Positions 33,875 through 41,157 of a stretch of 64,000 nt of DNA are shown here, in pieces. The notes below the pieces were generated by a model, which saw only the letters and a list, made by a program, of their open reading frames with translations, was not told the DNA's origin and did no database searches. The stretch's first letter is position 1. Each line of letters opens with the position of its first letter. Made by a program: the position numbers and the translations under genes. The DNA comes from Bacillota bacterium (GTDB lineage: Bacteria > Bacillota > Clostridia > Peptostreptococcales > Anaerovoracaceae): positions 1-64,000 of the forward strand of contig JAFRJI010000012.1 in NCBI GenBank assembly GCA_017432345.1. Reading direction: 5' to 3'.

Positions 33875-33902
33875 ATTATACCACAAAGCCCCACTGTTGC
33901 AA
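33875..33902 (-). promoter_or_regulatory. Promoter for the GdpP-like-rplI-dnaB gene run
   Basis: The minus strand reads TTGCAA, a 16-base spacer, then TATAAT, about 50 bases before the start codon at 33825. It lies directly after the rpsR terminator and is the only obvious promoter before the terminator at 20585. Confidence 0.7.
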
Positions 33903-33905
33903 AAT

Positions 33906-33950
33906 GAAAAGGGAGCCATCCGAATGCATCATGCCGATCGGATCACTCCC
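33906..33950 (-). terminator. Intrinsic terminator of the rpsF-ssb-rpsR operon
   Basis: Stem arms GGGAG..ATCCGA (33911-33923) and TCGGAT..CTCCC (33938-33950), followed on the minus strand by TTTTC. It lies 30 bases after the rpsR stop. Confidence 0.85.
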
Positions 33951-33980
33951 CGTGTTTCATCAATTCTTCTGTCTGTCTGA

Positions 33981-34223
33981 TTAGTCAGCAGTGTATGGCA
34001 GCAGAGCTACGATTCTCGCTCTCTTGATTGCCTTGGTGACTTCTCTCTGGTGAATAGCACAAGTGCCTGTGATTCTCTTCGGAAGAATCTTACCTCTCTC
34101 GGTAACGTACTTCTTCAGCGTCTCAACGTCCTTGTAATCTATTTCCTTGGATTTGTCAGCGCAGAACTGGCAAACCTTTTTTCTTCTCATGCCACCACCG
34201 CGTCTTCTGTTATCATATGCCAT
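33981..34223 (-). CDS. rpsR: 30S ribosomal protein S18
   Basis: An 80-residue ribosomal protein that pairs with S6 on the 30S platform. [18 protein letters not shown] and [18 protein letters not shown] are diagnostic. The CxxC plus CxxH arrangement marks the zinc-binding (C+) form. It is the last gene of rpsF-ssb-rpsR and is followed by a strong terminator. Confidence 0.97.
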   Translation of the reverse strand: MAYDNRRRGGGMRRKKVCQFCADKSKEIDYKDVETLKKYVTERGKILPKRITGTCAIHQREVTKAIKRARIVALLPYTAD

Positions 34224-34244
34224 GGCTTTTTCTCCTTCCTAACT

Positions 34245-34712
34245 TTAGAATGGGATGTCGTCATCCTGCAGCGAAGCGAATCCATCCGGGAGGCCCGCGT
34301 CGGAACCGGCATTCCCCTGATTGCCGCCGGTGTTCGCGCTTGGCTGGCTGTCAAAACTGCTCTGGCCGCCGCCGAAGCCGCCCTGTCCGCTGCCGGACGG
34401 TCCGCCTCCACCTAAGAACTCTACTCTGTTCGCAACTACTTCTGTGGTATAGACTTTCTGGCCGTCTTTCTCGTAGCTGCCTGTCTGGATCCTGCCGCTG
34501 ATCGCGACCTTGCGGCCCTTTGCGAGATACCGGTCACAATTCTCGGCCTGCTTGCCGAAAACAACGATGCTGATAAAGCTCGTTCTCTCGTTGTCACCGT
34601 ATCCGTCGTTGACTGCGACGGTGAATCTGCAGATCGCCGTCTGGTTCGCGCCGGTAGAATACCTTAATTCAGGATCTCTTGTCAGATTCCCGACTAAAAC
34701 AACACTATTCAT
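34245..34712 (-). CDS. ssb: Single-stranded DNA-binding protein
   Basis: 155 residues from ATG 34712, behind AAGGAGGTGC; a longer frame to 34889 reads through rpsF and is not real. The OB fold (about 1-105) starts MNSVVLVGNLTRDPELRY. A Gly/Ser/Gln-rich linker leads to the acidic tip DDDIPF that recruits replication and repair partners. It is between rpsF and rpsR, the conserved Bacillota arrangement. Confidence 0.97.
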   Translation of the reverse strand: MNSVVLVGNLTRDPELRYSTGANQTAICRFTVAVNDGYGDNERTSFISIVVFGKQAENCDRYLAKGRKVAISGRIQTGSYEKDGQKVYTTEVVANRVEFLGGGGPSGSGQGGFGGGQSSFDSQPSANTGGNQGNAGSDAGLPDGFASLQDDDIPF

Positions 34713-34723
34713 TCTGCACCTCC

Positions 34724-35011
34724 TTATTTCTCGTCTTTGTTGACGATCAGGTGTCTCATAACGTTGTCCGAGATCTTGAGTCTTCTGTCGAGTTCCTTCG
34801 GTAAAGTCGGCTGTGCCTTGAACTCGATAACAACGTAATATCCTTCCGTCTTCTTCTGGATCGGATATGCGAGTTTTCTCATGCCCCATACGTCTACATT
34901 TCCGACTTCGCCTTCTGCGGCGATGATGTCCTTAACAGCTTCCACTGTGGCATCCTTTTTCTCGTCTTCTAATGTAGGATCGATGATGAACATTACTTCG
35001 TAATTCGTCAT
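34724..35011 (-). CDS. rpsF: 30S ribosomal protein S6
   Basis: A 95-residue ribosomal protein. The start at 35011 follows GGGAGGTG; the longer frame to 35050 runs into the leader hairpin. MTNYEVMFIIDPTLEDE and GMRKLAYPIQKKTEGYYVV are typical. It is first in the rpsF-ssb-rpsR operon, preceded by a hairpin leader and a promoter set inside a large palindrome. Confidence 0.97.
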   Translation of the reverse strand: MTNYEVMFIIDPTLEDEKKDATVEAVKDIIAAEGEVGNVDVWGMRKLAYPIQKKTEGYYVVIEFKAQPTLPKELDRRLKISDNVMRHLIVNKDEK

Positions 35012-35038
35012 TCTTTTCACCTCCCTGTGGACTAAATG

Positions 35039-35058
35039 GCGATGGCCCACGCCATCGC
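35039..35058 (-). promoter_or_regulatory. Perfect 8-bp hairpin in the rpsF leader, candidate S6:S18 autoregulatory site
   Basis: Arms GCGATGGC and GCCATCGC with a 4-base loop lie 28-47 bases before the rpsF start. The S6:S18 complex is known to bind rpsF leaders in many bacteria. Whether this hairpin has the conserved loop of that motif is not something I can confirm by eye, so the assignment is tentative. Confidence 0.4.
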
Positions 35059-35097
35059 AAGGAGCTTATGACCCTGTGTCGATAAGCCGCGCACAAA

Positions 35098-35137
35098 AAT
35101 TGCGCGCTCATACATTATACATCATGAGCGCGCAATT
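35098..35137. promoter_or_regulatory. 14-bp-arm palindrome enclosing the rpsF promoter -10 box
   Basis: Arms AATTGCGCGCTCAT (35098-35111) and ATGAGCGCGCAATT (35124-35137) are perfect. The 12-base loop contains the minus-strand TATAAT (35114-35119); TTGCAA at 35136-35141 gives a -35 box with 16-base spacing. On the minus strand the right-hand arm is followed by TTTTTG, so the same sequence can act as a terminator for the upstream amidohydrolase gene. It is thus a combined promoter, terminator and possible operator. Confidence 0.7.
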
Positions 35138-35172
35138 GCAAGCGGAAATTCAACTGTAAGGTGGAAAACCAA

Positions 35173-36798
35173 TTACGCCTGGTGCGTGATGTTTCCGTCC
35201 ATGATCGTCAGAAGTACCTTGGTGTCATTGATGTCGTCGACCGGCACCGCGAACAGGTTCCTGTCGATGACGATGACGTCAGCCAGCTTGCCTGCTTCCA
35301 GTGAACCCAGTTCGTCGTCCCTGCCGTATACATAAGCAGCGTTGATGGTGTTCGCCTTCAGGGCCTGCGGAAGGGTCAGTTTCTCGCCATTGTCCACGCC
35401 GGCGATGGAACCGTCGTAATTCTTTCTGGCGATGGATGCGTAGATGCCTGGGAACTGGTTGTAGTATACGACCGGGAAGTCTGTTCCAAAGGCAATCACT
35501 GCACCTGCGTCCGCCAGTGACTTGAACGGCCATTCGTACTTGCAACGTTCTTCGCCCAGACGGAAGACCTTCTCGTTGATTTCCAGCGGCAGGTGTTCGC
35601 CCTGCATGGATGCAACGACGCCGAGCTCCGCGAAACGAGGGATGTCATCCGGATGCATGGTTTCGATATGCTCAATGGTATTTACCAGACCATGCTGTCC
35701 GTTCGCTTTGAGGGATGCCTCGAAGGCATCAAGCGCCATCCGTACGGATCCTTCCGCGATGCAGTGGATCCGGACTGGCAGCCCTGCGGCATTCGCCGCG
35801 ATGACGCTGGCGTTCAGCGACTCCTGGTTGTCAAGCGGCACGCCGATGCCGATCGTATCCGGCCGGTCAGTATACGGTTCGAGCAGCAACCCGGTATAGG
35901 TGGAAGTCACGCCATCCAGGAAGCCCTTGACACCGTGGACTTCGAAGTATGGTGAATGGAATTCCTTCGTCCAGGCGACAGCATCTGTGAAGTCCGTTCT
36001 GCGCATAAATTTGGTGAAGGCATGCACTCTTGTCGTGAACCGACCTTCGTCTGCCATCTTCTTGAAAACTTCATATCTGTGTTGGATGCTGTCCGTATAG
36101 TCGTCTGCGCTCATTTCGCTCATGGACGTGACGCCCATCTTCGCCAACCCTTTCATGAAGTCGTCCAGAATCTCCTCGATCTGATCATCCGGAAATTCAT
36201 AGAATTTCGCCCATCCCTGTTCAAGGGCGTCCGGCTCGAAGATGAGACCGTTCATTTCCCCGTTTTCATCGACGCCAATGGATCCGGCCTCCAGAACCTG
36301 ATCCGGTCTGTATCCGGCTTCTTCCAGCGCCAATGTATTCAGCCAGGCCGTATGCGCGTCCGCGCAGTTCATATAAGCTGGTCTGTCCGGAACTGCCTGG
36401 TCCAATGTGACCTTCGTCGGCAGCGGTGCGTCGTTCCAGTTGGCCGGGAACCATCCGAAACCTCTGACACGCGGTTCCTCCGGGTGCGCCTGAGCCCACT
36501 CACGGATCATCTCAACCGCCTCTTCTTCGGATGAAGATGTCGTCAGATTGACAACATGCGCGCTGTCCGCGACAGCGCCCCACCAGAAATGGTCGTGGGC
36601 ATCCACCAGTCCCGGCATGATCATCTTGTTTTCGTATTCAAACACTTCCGTATCCGGAGAAATGTACTGATCGATTTCATCGCCTTTGCACACAGCTAGA
36701 ATCCTGTTGCCTTTGATTGCAACGCCGCCTGCAAAAGGCTCGTCGCTGACAGCGTCGAAGATGACGTTGCTCTTCAGGACTTTATCTGCATATTCCAT
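35173..36798 (-). CDS. Amidohydrolase family protein (YtcJ-like)
   Basis: A 541-residue metal-dependent hydrolase of the amidohydrolase superfamily, YtcJ-like branch. The metal motif is VDAHDHFWWG near residue 65 (HxH-type, with Asp preceding); later metal ligands are suggested by RIHCIAEGSV, TIEHIETMHPDD and AFGTDFPVVYYN. The C-terminus has GSLEAGKLADVIVID. There is no signal peptide. It is the last gene of a sodium-symporter operon under a sigma-54 promoter, so it likely hydrolyses the imported compound. The substrate is unknown. An MEYADKVLKS start follows GGAGA. Confidence 0.88.
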   Translation of the reverse strand: MEYADKVLKSNVIFDAVSDEPFAGGVAIKGNRILAVCKGDEIDQYISPDTEVFEYENKMIMPGLVDAHDHFWWGAVADSAHVVNLTTSSSEEEAVEMIREWAQAHPEEPRVRGFGWFPANWNDAPLPTKVTLDQAVPDRPAYMNCADAHTAWLNTLALEEAGYRPDQVLEAGSIGVDENGEMNGLIFEPDALEQGWAKFYEFPDDQIEEILDDFMKGLAKMGVTSMSEMSADDYTDSIQHRYEVFKKMADEGRFTTRVHAFTKFMRRTDFTDAVAWTKEFHSPYFEVHGVKGFLDGVTSTYTGLLLEPYTDRPDTIGIGVPLDNQESLNASVIAANAAGLPVRIHCIAEGSVRMALDAFEASLKANGQHGLVNTIEHIETMHPDDIPRFAELGVVASMQGEHLPLEINEKVFRLGEERCKYEWPFKSLADAGAVIAFGTDFPVVYYNQFPGIYASIARKNYDGSIAGVDNGEKLTLPQALKANTINAAYVYGRDDELGSLEAGKLADVIVIDRNLFAVPVDDINDTKVLLTIMDGNITHQA

Positions 36799-36820
36799 GT
36801 ATTTCTCCTTTCCTTATATA

Positions 36821-36863
36821 ATCCCCGGATCCGCGTCCGAAAGACGGTCATGGACCCGGGGAT
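36821..36863 (-). other. GC-rich intercistronic hairpin
   Basis: Arms ATCCCCGGATCC (36821-36832) and GGACCCGGGGAT (36852-36863) pair with one mismatch between the 38-codon gene and the amidohydrolase gene. No T-run follows on the minus strand, so it is more likely an mRNA-stabilising or attenuating hairpin than a full terminator. It could set lower expression of the hydrolase relative to the transporter. Confidence 0.55.
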
Positions 36864-36910
36864 CTCTTCCTTTAACTCATTCAGCTTATTTGTCGACGCA
36901 GGCCTTAAGA

Positions 36911-37027
36911 TTATTCATCTTTCGGAGCGTCTTCGTCCATGCTCTTCTTGAGCAGGTGTCTGCATGATGTGATTCCTATAGTGATCGCACCCAGAAAAGC
37001 GATCGAAAGAATGATTGTTGTACCCAT
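36911..37027 (-). CDS. 38-residue single-span membrane protein in the symporter operon
   Basis: An ATG at 37027 with a GGAGAG site 6-9 bases upstream opens a 38-codon frame that ends TAA. The product has one hydrophobic helix (about residues 3-21, TTIILSIAFLGAITIGIT), then a short basic stretch RHLLKK and an acidic end DEDAPKDE. It lies 23 bp after the symporter gene in the same direction. Position, size and topology match the small accessory subunits seen beside some sodium symporters, but I cannot assign it to a named family. It is too small for most gene callers. Confidence 0.7.
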   Translation of the reverse strand: MGTTIILSIAFLGAITIGITSCRHLLKKSMDEDAPKDE

Positions 37028-37050
37028 AATTTCTCTCCTTTCCTGTTCTT

Positions 37051-38565
37051 TTAATGTAGTGGCGGCATTTCTTCACGCACTATCTGATCGTCTGGCAGTT
37101 TCATGTCTTCGAAGAGCTTGTCAACGCCTGGATCCGGCTTGAAGATGAGTCCGCAGATGATGTAAACGACCGCGGCGATACCAACGGCTAACAAGCCTCC
37201 CTGCATACCGTCAAGGAACGGTACGTAGTCAGGCTGCGTCCATGCGAAGTAGATGACCAGCCCGTATCCAACGATGATGCTCGCCCACGCGCCGATCTTG
37301 TTGCCCCGCTTCCAGAACAGTCCGAGGAAGACGGCCGGGAATACCTGAACGATTGCCTGATATACACGGGTCAGGATCTGAACGATGGTCGGCAGATCGG
37401 TCATCGCGATCAGAAGTCCGGAAACGCCGATGATAACGGCAATGACTCTGGCCATGGTTACCTGTGTCTTCGGGCTGATCTCCGGCTTGAATGGCGTTAC
37501 GACGTCATTTGAGAAGACGATCGCCCAGGCGCTGATCATGGAGTCCATCATGGACAGCGCGCCAGCCAGAATGATACATGCGATGATGCCCATTGCGACC
37601 GGACCCATCGCACTGATCATCTCAACCAGAGCGTATGCGGTGTCATCCTGTCCAAATGCAGTCTGCGAAGAAGAACCGATCGCCACTGCGAAAACGAGAA
37701 CGGTGAAGACCGGTGCCATGAACGGCGTGATCCTCAGGGATGCTTTCAGGTCCTTTGTGGAGCCGGCAGCAAAGATTCTGGAGAACAGGGACGGCCACAT
37801 ATATCCGCCCAGGATACCCATCATGATCAGGGATGTCCAGAACAGTCCGCCAGGAGCCTCGCCCCAGTAAGTGTCAGGACCAGGGATCGTCAGCAGTTCT
37901 TCGCCAAGGTTACGTACCTGCCCAAACATGTCTGCCGGGCTGTCCCAGAAGAAGAATATCGCAGTGACGAACAGGACGATGCCGCCGATCATGAACATCC
38001 AGCCCTGATAGAAGTCGGCGATGATAACCGCTCTTGTTCCGGCGAACATGATGTACAGCAGGAAGAAGAAGCAGATGAGCGCCATGCCGACGTTGAACGG
38101 CAGTCTGCCCTGCGTCATGACCTGCATCGCGTAGCCTGCCGCCAGCAGTTCCGTGATGACCCACGGGAACTCGATCAGCAGGACGGACGCTCCGCCGAAC
38201 ACACGCAGAGGTCTGCTCTTGTAACGAAGCTGGAAGAACTGGCCCATGGTCTTCAGGTCGTATTTTACGCCCAGCTTCCAGAGCCTTCCTGCCATCAGCA
38301 GAAATACGAACAGTCCGCCCAGTGTGTAGAAACCCAGATACATAACGGAGACACCCATGTCATGTCCCATCTGAGCCCAACCGATCAACAGAGAGCCCGG
38401 ATACCAGGTTCCGATGATCGTCATGGTGATGAATGGCCAGCCGAAGGAACGGCCGCCTACAGCATACTCCTCAAAGTTGCTCTTCGGCATCGGGTTGCTG
38501 AAAATACAGAATGCCAGACCGCCAAAGTAAATAAGGAGCATGATCAATGTTACTGCTAAAGTCAT
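37051..38565 (-). CDS. Sodium:solute symporter family transporter
   Basis: A 504-residue polytopic membrane protein of the SSS family, with about 13 hydrophobic helices. Family features include GGRSFGWPFITMTIIGTWYP near the N-terminus, the conserved SMMDSMISAWAIVFSND region near 340, and VFPAVFLGLFWKR near 415. It takes up a small organic solute with sodium; the substrate is not deducible, though the downstream amidohydrolase suggests an amide, urea-like or cyclic compound. The start codon follows the DUF3311 stop directly (TAAATG), so translation is coupled. Confidence 0.92.
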   Translation of the reverse strand: MTLAVTLIMLLIYFGGLAFCIFSNPMPKSNFEEYAVGGRSFGWPFITMTIIGTWYPGSLLIGWAQMGHDMGVSVMYLGFYTLGGLFVFLLMAGRLWKLGVKYDLKTMGQFFQLRYKSRPLRVFGGASVLLIEFPWVITELLAAGYAMQVMTQGRLPFNVGMALICFFFLLYIMFAGTRAVIIADFYQGWMFMIGGIVLFVTAIFFFWDSPADMFGQVRNLGEELLTIPGPDTYWGEAPGGLFWTSLIMMGILGGYMWPSLFSRIFAAGSTKDLKASLRITPFMAPVFTVLVFAVAIGSSSQTAFGQDDTAYALVEMISAMGPVAMGIIACIILAGALSMMDSMISAWAIVFSNDVVTPFKPEISPKTQVTMARVIAVIIGVSGLLIAMTDLPTIVQILTRVYQAIVQVFPAVFLGLFWKRGNKIGAWASIIVGYGLVIYFAWTQPDYVPFLDGMQGGLLAVGIAAVVYIICGLIFKPDPGVDKLFEDMKLPDDQIVREEMPPLH

Positions 38566-38802
38566 TTACAGATCCCCCCTTATCCTTTGGATCTGATACA
38601 GAAGCACCAGACATATGGCCAGGACCAACATGAAAATAAAGCACATGAAAATCGAGAACGGAATGCCGCAGACCAGCGGATCGATCCGGTTCCATGTCGC
38701 GTAGAGCGGCGGTAACAGCACGAATGCGAAGATAACCGCCACAAAGATTCCGATGATCCAGTAAAGAATTTTACCTTTGTCCGACTTGATGAAGTCAATC
38801 AT
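38566..38802 (-). CDS. Small two-helix membrane protein, DUF3311-like symporter subunit
   Basis: 78 residues from the ATG at 38802, which has a strong GGAGGTGATT site. Two hydrophobic helices (about 11-33 and 45-68) flank the loop YATWNRIDPLVCGIPFSIFM, where the N-x-P...G-x-PF pattern matches DUF3311 proteins that accompany SSS transporters. It is the first gene of the sigma-54-dependent operon. Role probably assists folding or function of the symporter. Confidence 0.78.
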   Translation of the reverse strand: MIDFIKSDKGKILYWIIGIFVAVIFAFVLLPPLYATWNRIDPLVCGIPFSIFMCFIFMLVLAICLVLLYQIQRIRGDL

Positions 38803-38867
38803 CCAAATCACCTCCAAACAATAGAAATTAAGCAATAGAAGGATAATACCTTGTTGCCCATTTTACA

Positions 38868-38884
38868 ATGCAAGTTCTGTGCCA
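38868..38884 (-). promoter_or_regulatory. Sigma-54 promoter of the symporter operon
   Basis: The minus strand reads TTGGCACAGAACTTGCAT, matching the consensus TGGCAC-N5-TTGCA exactly at the -24 GG and -12 GC elements. It lies about 66 bases upstream of the DUF3311-like start. An NtrC-type activator gene lies just upstream, with paired inverted sites between. Confidence 0.92.
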
Positions 38885-38934
38885 ATTCTGAAAAGTCTGA
38901 AATTTCAACCATTTTGAGGATTTTGCATAAAAAA

Positions 38935-38954
38935 ACGTAAGTCTGCACTTACGT
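38935..38954. promoter_or_regulatory. Palindrome ACGTAAGT-N4-ACTTACGT, candidate activator site or terminator
   Basis: Perfect 8-bp arms with a 4-base spacer, about 50 bp upstream of the sigma-54 promoter. Flanking A-run and TTTTC also make it a possible terminator for the activator gene that ends at 39079. The shared half-site GTAAGT recurs at 39027-39066, which favours a binding-site role. Confidence 0.55.
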
Positions 38955-39026
38955 TTTCTTTGACAGTTTTTCGCTTTATCGCTATAAAGAACCTGTACTA
39001 TGTCTATATTTCAACGATTTTTTGAG

Positions 39027-39066
39027 GTGTAAGTGCACGCTAACAATAGATAGTCTGTACTTACAC
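39027..39066. promoter_or_regulatory. Second inverted pair of GTAAGT half-sites
   Basis: Arms GTGTAAGT (39027-39034) and ACTTACAC (39059-39066), separated by 24 bases, repeat the half-site of the palindrome at 38935-38954. Together they form a candidate upstream activating sequence about 145-180 bp from the sigma-54 promoter. Confidence 0.55.
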
Positions 39067-39078
39067 TCTCTCCCGGTT

Positions 39079-40443
39079 CTACCCTTCGATTCCCAGCCGC
39101 TTCATCTTCTGGTACAGCAAAGGCCTGGAAATTTTTAAAACTTCCGCTGCGCGGGTCTTATTGTTGCCGTTTCTGGCGAGAACTTCCCGAATCAGGTTCC
39201 GTTCCGCCATCTGTTTTGTCATCTCGATCGGATTGTCCATCTCTTCTAAGCGCTTTGCATCGTAGTGGATCGCTTCCTTGCGGACGTTGAAGTGTTCGAC
39301 CCGGAGCGTATTGCCATCGGCGTAGTTCATGGCGCCCTCGACGCGGTTGTACAGCTCCCGGATGTTCCCCGGCCAAGAGTAGCTCATCAGCATGCCGAAC
39401 ACGCTTGGGTCCACACGCTCGACGCTTTTGCCCATTTCCTTGTTCAGCTCTTCCACGTGATGCCGCACCAGTTCCGGGATGTCTTCCATCCGTTCACGCA
39501 GCGGCGGGATCACGATTGGGAACACGTTCAGCCTGTAAAAAAGGTCCGCGCGGAATTCCCCGCGGCTGACCGCTTTCTCCAGATCCATGTTGGAGGACGC
39601 GATCACGCGAACGTTTACGCTCAGGTCTTCTTCGCTGCCGACCGGGGAGATCTCCCCTTCCTGCAAAGCCCTCAGGAGCTTGGCCTGTGTGGACATCGGC
39701 ATCTGATGGATCTCATCGATGAACAGCGTACCCTGGTCGGCCAATTCGAATTTGCCCTTTTTGCCGCCTTTGCGCGCGCCGGTGAACGCGCCGTCCACAT
39801 AACCGAATAGCTCCGATTCGATCAGGGTCTCGACCATGCCGGCTGCGTTCACCTTGATGAACTCGTTGAACGCGCGGGTGCTGAGGTTGTGGATGGAGTG
39901 GGCAACCAGTTCTTTGCCGGTTCCCGTCTCCCCAAGCACTAGCACGGTAGAGGTGGAATTGGCCGCGATTTCAATTTGCTGCCGCAGATCCTGCATGACC
40001 TGCGAAGAACCGATGATATTGTCGATTGAATACTTCGTCCCGCGGAAACTACGCACCTGCTCTCTGAAGTAGGACACCTCGTTGCGGAGCTCCTCCGTGT
40101 ACATGTTGAGGAACTCGTCCAGTTCGTCCATTTCTTCGAAGAGGTCGTACTCCAGCACCCCGACGATTTTGCCGTTTTTCCGCAGCTGGATCTGGGAGCT
40201 GACACTCATACGCCCGTCGACGAAATAGAAGTTGCAATTGTACTGCTTGTTCCCTTTCAGCAAGTTCGTCATCGTTGACGGCGGGAACACGTCGTTGATG
40301 TATTTGCCGATCGATTTCTTCCGATCCGCCTTGATATAGTCCGCGCACCGCTCATTCATATATACGAGGTTGCCGTCGGTGTCGATCACCATCAGCCCTG
40401 CGATGTTTTCCAAAAGCAACCGGTAGTCTTTTTCGATACCCAT
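39079..40443 (-). CDS. Sigma-54-dependent activator with PAS domain (NtrC family)
   Basis: A 454-residue enhancer-binding protein. An N-terminal PAS-like sensory domain (about 8-120; GLMVIDTDGNLVYMNERCADY) is followed by a coiled linker, then the AAA+ domain (about 145-375) with Walker A GETGTGKELVAHS, the sigma-54-contact GAFTGARKG and Walker B GTLFIDEI. The Fis-type helix-turn-helix is at the end (NNKTRAAEVLKISRPLLYQK). There is no receiver domain, so it should respond to a ligand, not phosphorylation. Location immediately upstream of a sigma-54 promoter makes it the likely activator of the symporter operon. Confidence 0.95.
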   Translation of the reverse strand: MGIEKDYRLLLENIAGLMVIDTDGNLVYMNERCADYIKADRKKSIGKYINDVFPPSTMTNLLKGNKQYNCNFYFVDGRMSVSSQIQLRKNGKIVGVLEYDLFEEMDELDEFLNMYTEELRNEVSYFREQVRSFRGTKYSIDNIIGSSQVMQDLRQQIEIAANSTSTVLVLGETGTGKELVAHSIHNLSTRAFNEFIKVNAAGMVETLIESELFGYVDGAFTGARKGGKKGKFELADQGTLFIDEIHQMPMSTQAKLLRALQEGEISPVGSEEDLSVNVRVIASSNMDLEKAVSRGEFRADLFYRLNVFPIVIPPLRERMEDIPELVRHHVEELNKEMGKSVERVDPSVFGMLMSYSWPGNIRELYNRVEGAMNYADGNTLRVEHFNVRKEAIHYDAKRLEEMDNPIEMTKQMAERNLIREVLARNGNNKTRAAEVLKISRPLLYQKMKRLGIEG

Positions 40444-40482
40444 GTTCAGCTCCTTCCACGGTTTGTGTTTCTTCTTCCGGCG

Positions 40483-41067
40483 TTAATCCGGCATGGCCAG
40501 CTTGCCCATGAGCGCTTTCATGATCTTGTTGTCGATGAGCAGCTTCCAGCCACCGTACCCGTCATCGATCATCGGGAAATAGAGGGTCTTCTTGAGAGAC
40601 ACCTCTTCCTCGGCATCCTTTTCGATCTGGTCGACGTAGATGTCCAGGCACTTCGCGTTCAGTTTCTTCTTATCTGTCACCTTATCTTCGTATAGATTGT
40701 CCATGACGTATTGATACGACGCCTCTTCGTATTTTTCAAGGACGTCGCGGAAGTCATTGGTTTTAACGCGCACTTTAACAACGGCAACCCCGCCCTTCTG
40801 TGCGCTCTTGTCGATTTCATACTCCAGATTCTTGAACAGAGCCTGGTTCATCCGTTTGACAGTTTTCTCTTTTCCTTCGACGTTCAACAAGAAGTTGACG
40901 TACTCATTATCCACGTAACGTTCCAGGACCTGCTCGTTTCCGCTGGTCAGAGCCGTCATGAATTCGGTCACAGCATCCTCCGGCGGCGACTCAACAACGC
41001 CGGACACGCCGCCCTGGATCATGACCGCCACGATAATGGATATGATCGCGCGAACGATTCCTATCAT
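40483..41067 (-). CDS. Hypothetical exported or membrane-anchored protein (NTF2-like)
   Basis: A 194-residue protein with an N-terminal hydrophobic helix (1-22, IGIVRAIISIIVAVMIQGGV) that could be an anchor or uncleaved signal. The segment PEDAVTEFMTALTSGNEQVL resembles the first helix of DUF4878/NTF2-like lipoprotein-type proteins, followed by alternating strands (KGGVAVVKVRVKTNDFRDVL). There is no lipobox cysteine. It lies 39 bp upstream of the sigma-54 activator and may be cotranscribed. Function is unknown. Confidence 0.65.
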   Translation of the reverse strand: MIGIVRAIISIIVAVMIQGGVSGVVESPPEDAVTEFMTALTSGNEQVLERYVDNEYVNFLLNVEGKEKTVKRMNQALFKNLEYEIDKSAQKGGVAVVKVRVKTNDFRDVLEKYEEASYQYVMDNLYEDKVTDKKKLNAKCLDIYVDQIEKDAEEEVSLKKTLYFPMIDDGYGGWKLLIDNKIMKALMGKLAMPD

Positions 41068-41088
41068 TCTGCAGCCTTTCTATAGTGG

Positions 41089-41117
41089 TTGTAATTTTTT
41101 GGCACTGTATTTATAAT
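41089..41117 (+). promoter_or_regulatory. Promoter of the first glucosaminidase gene
   Basis: TTGTAA, a 17-base spacer, then TATAAT, with the -10 hexamer 40 bases before the start at 41158. It lies in the 90-bp gap between divergent genes. Confidence 0.75.
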
Positions 41118-41157
41118 ATATAGAAAACTCGCGCATTTTTCAAGGAAAGTATCGATT

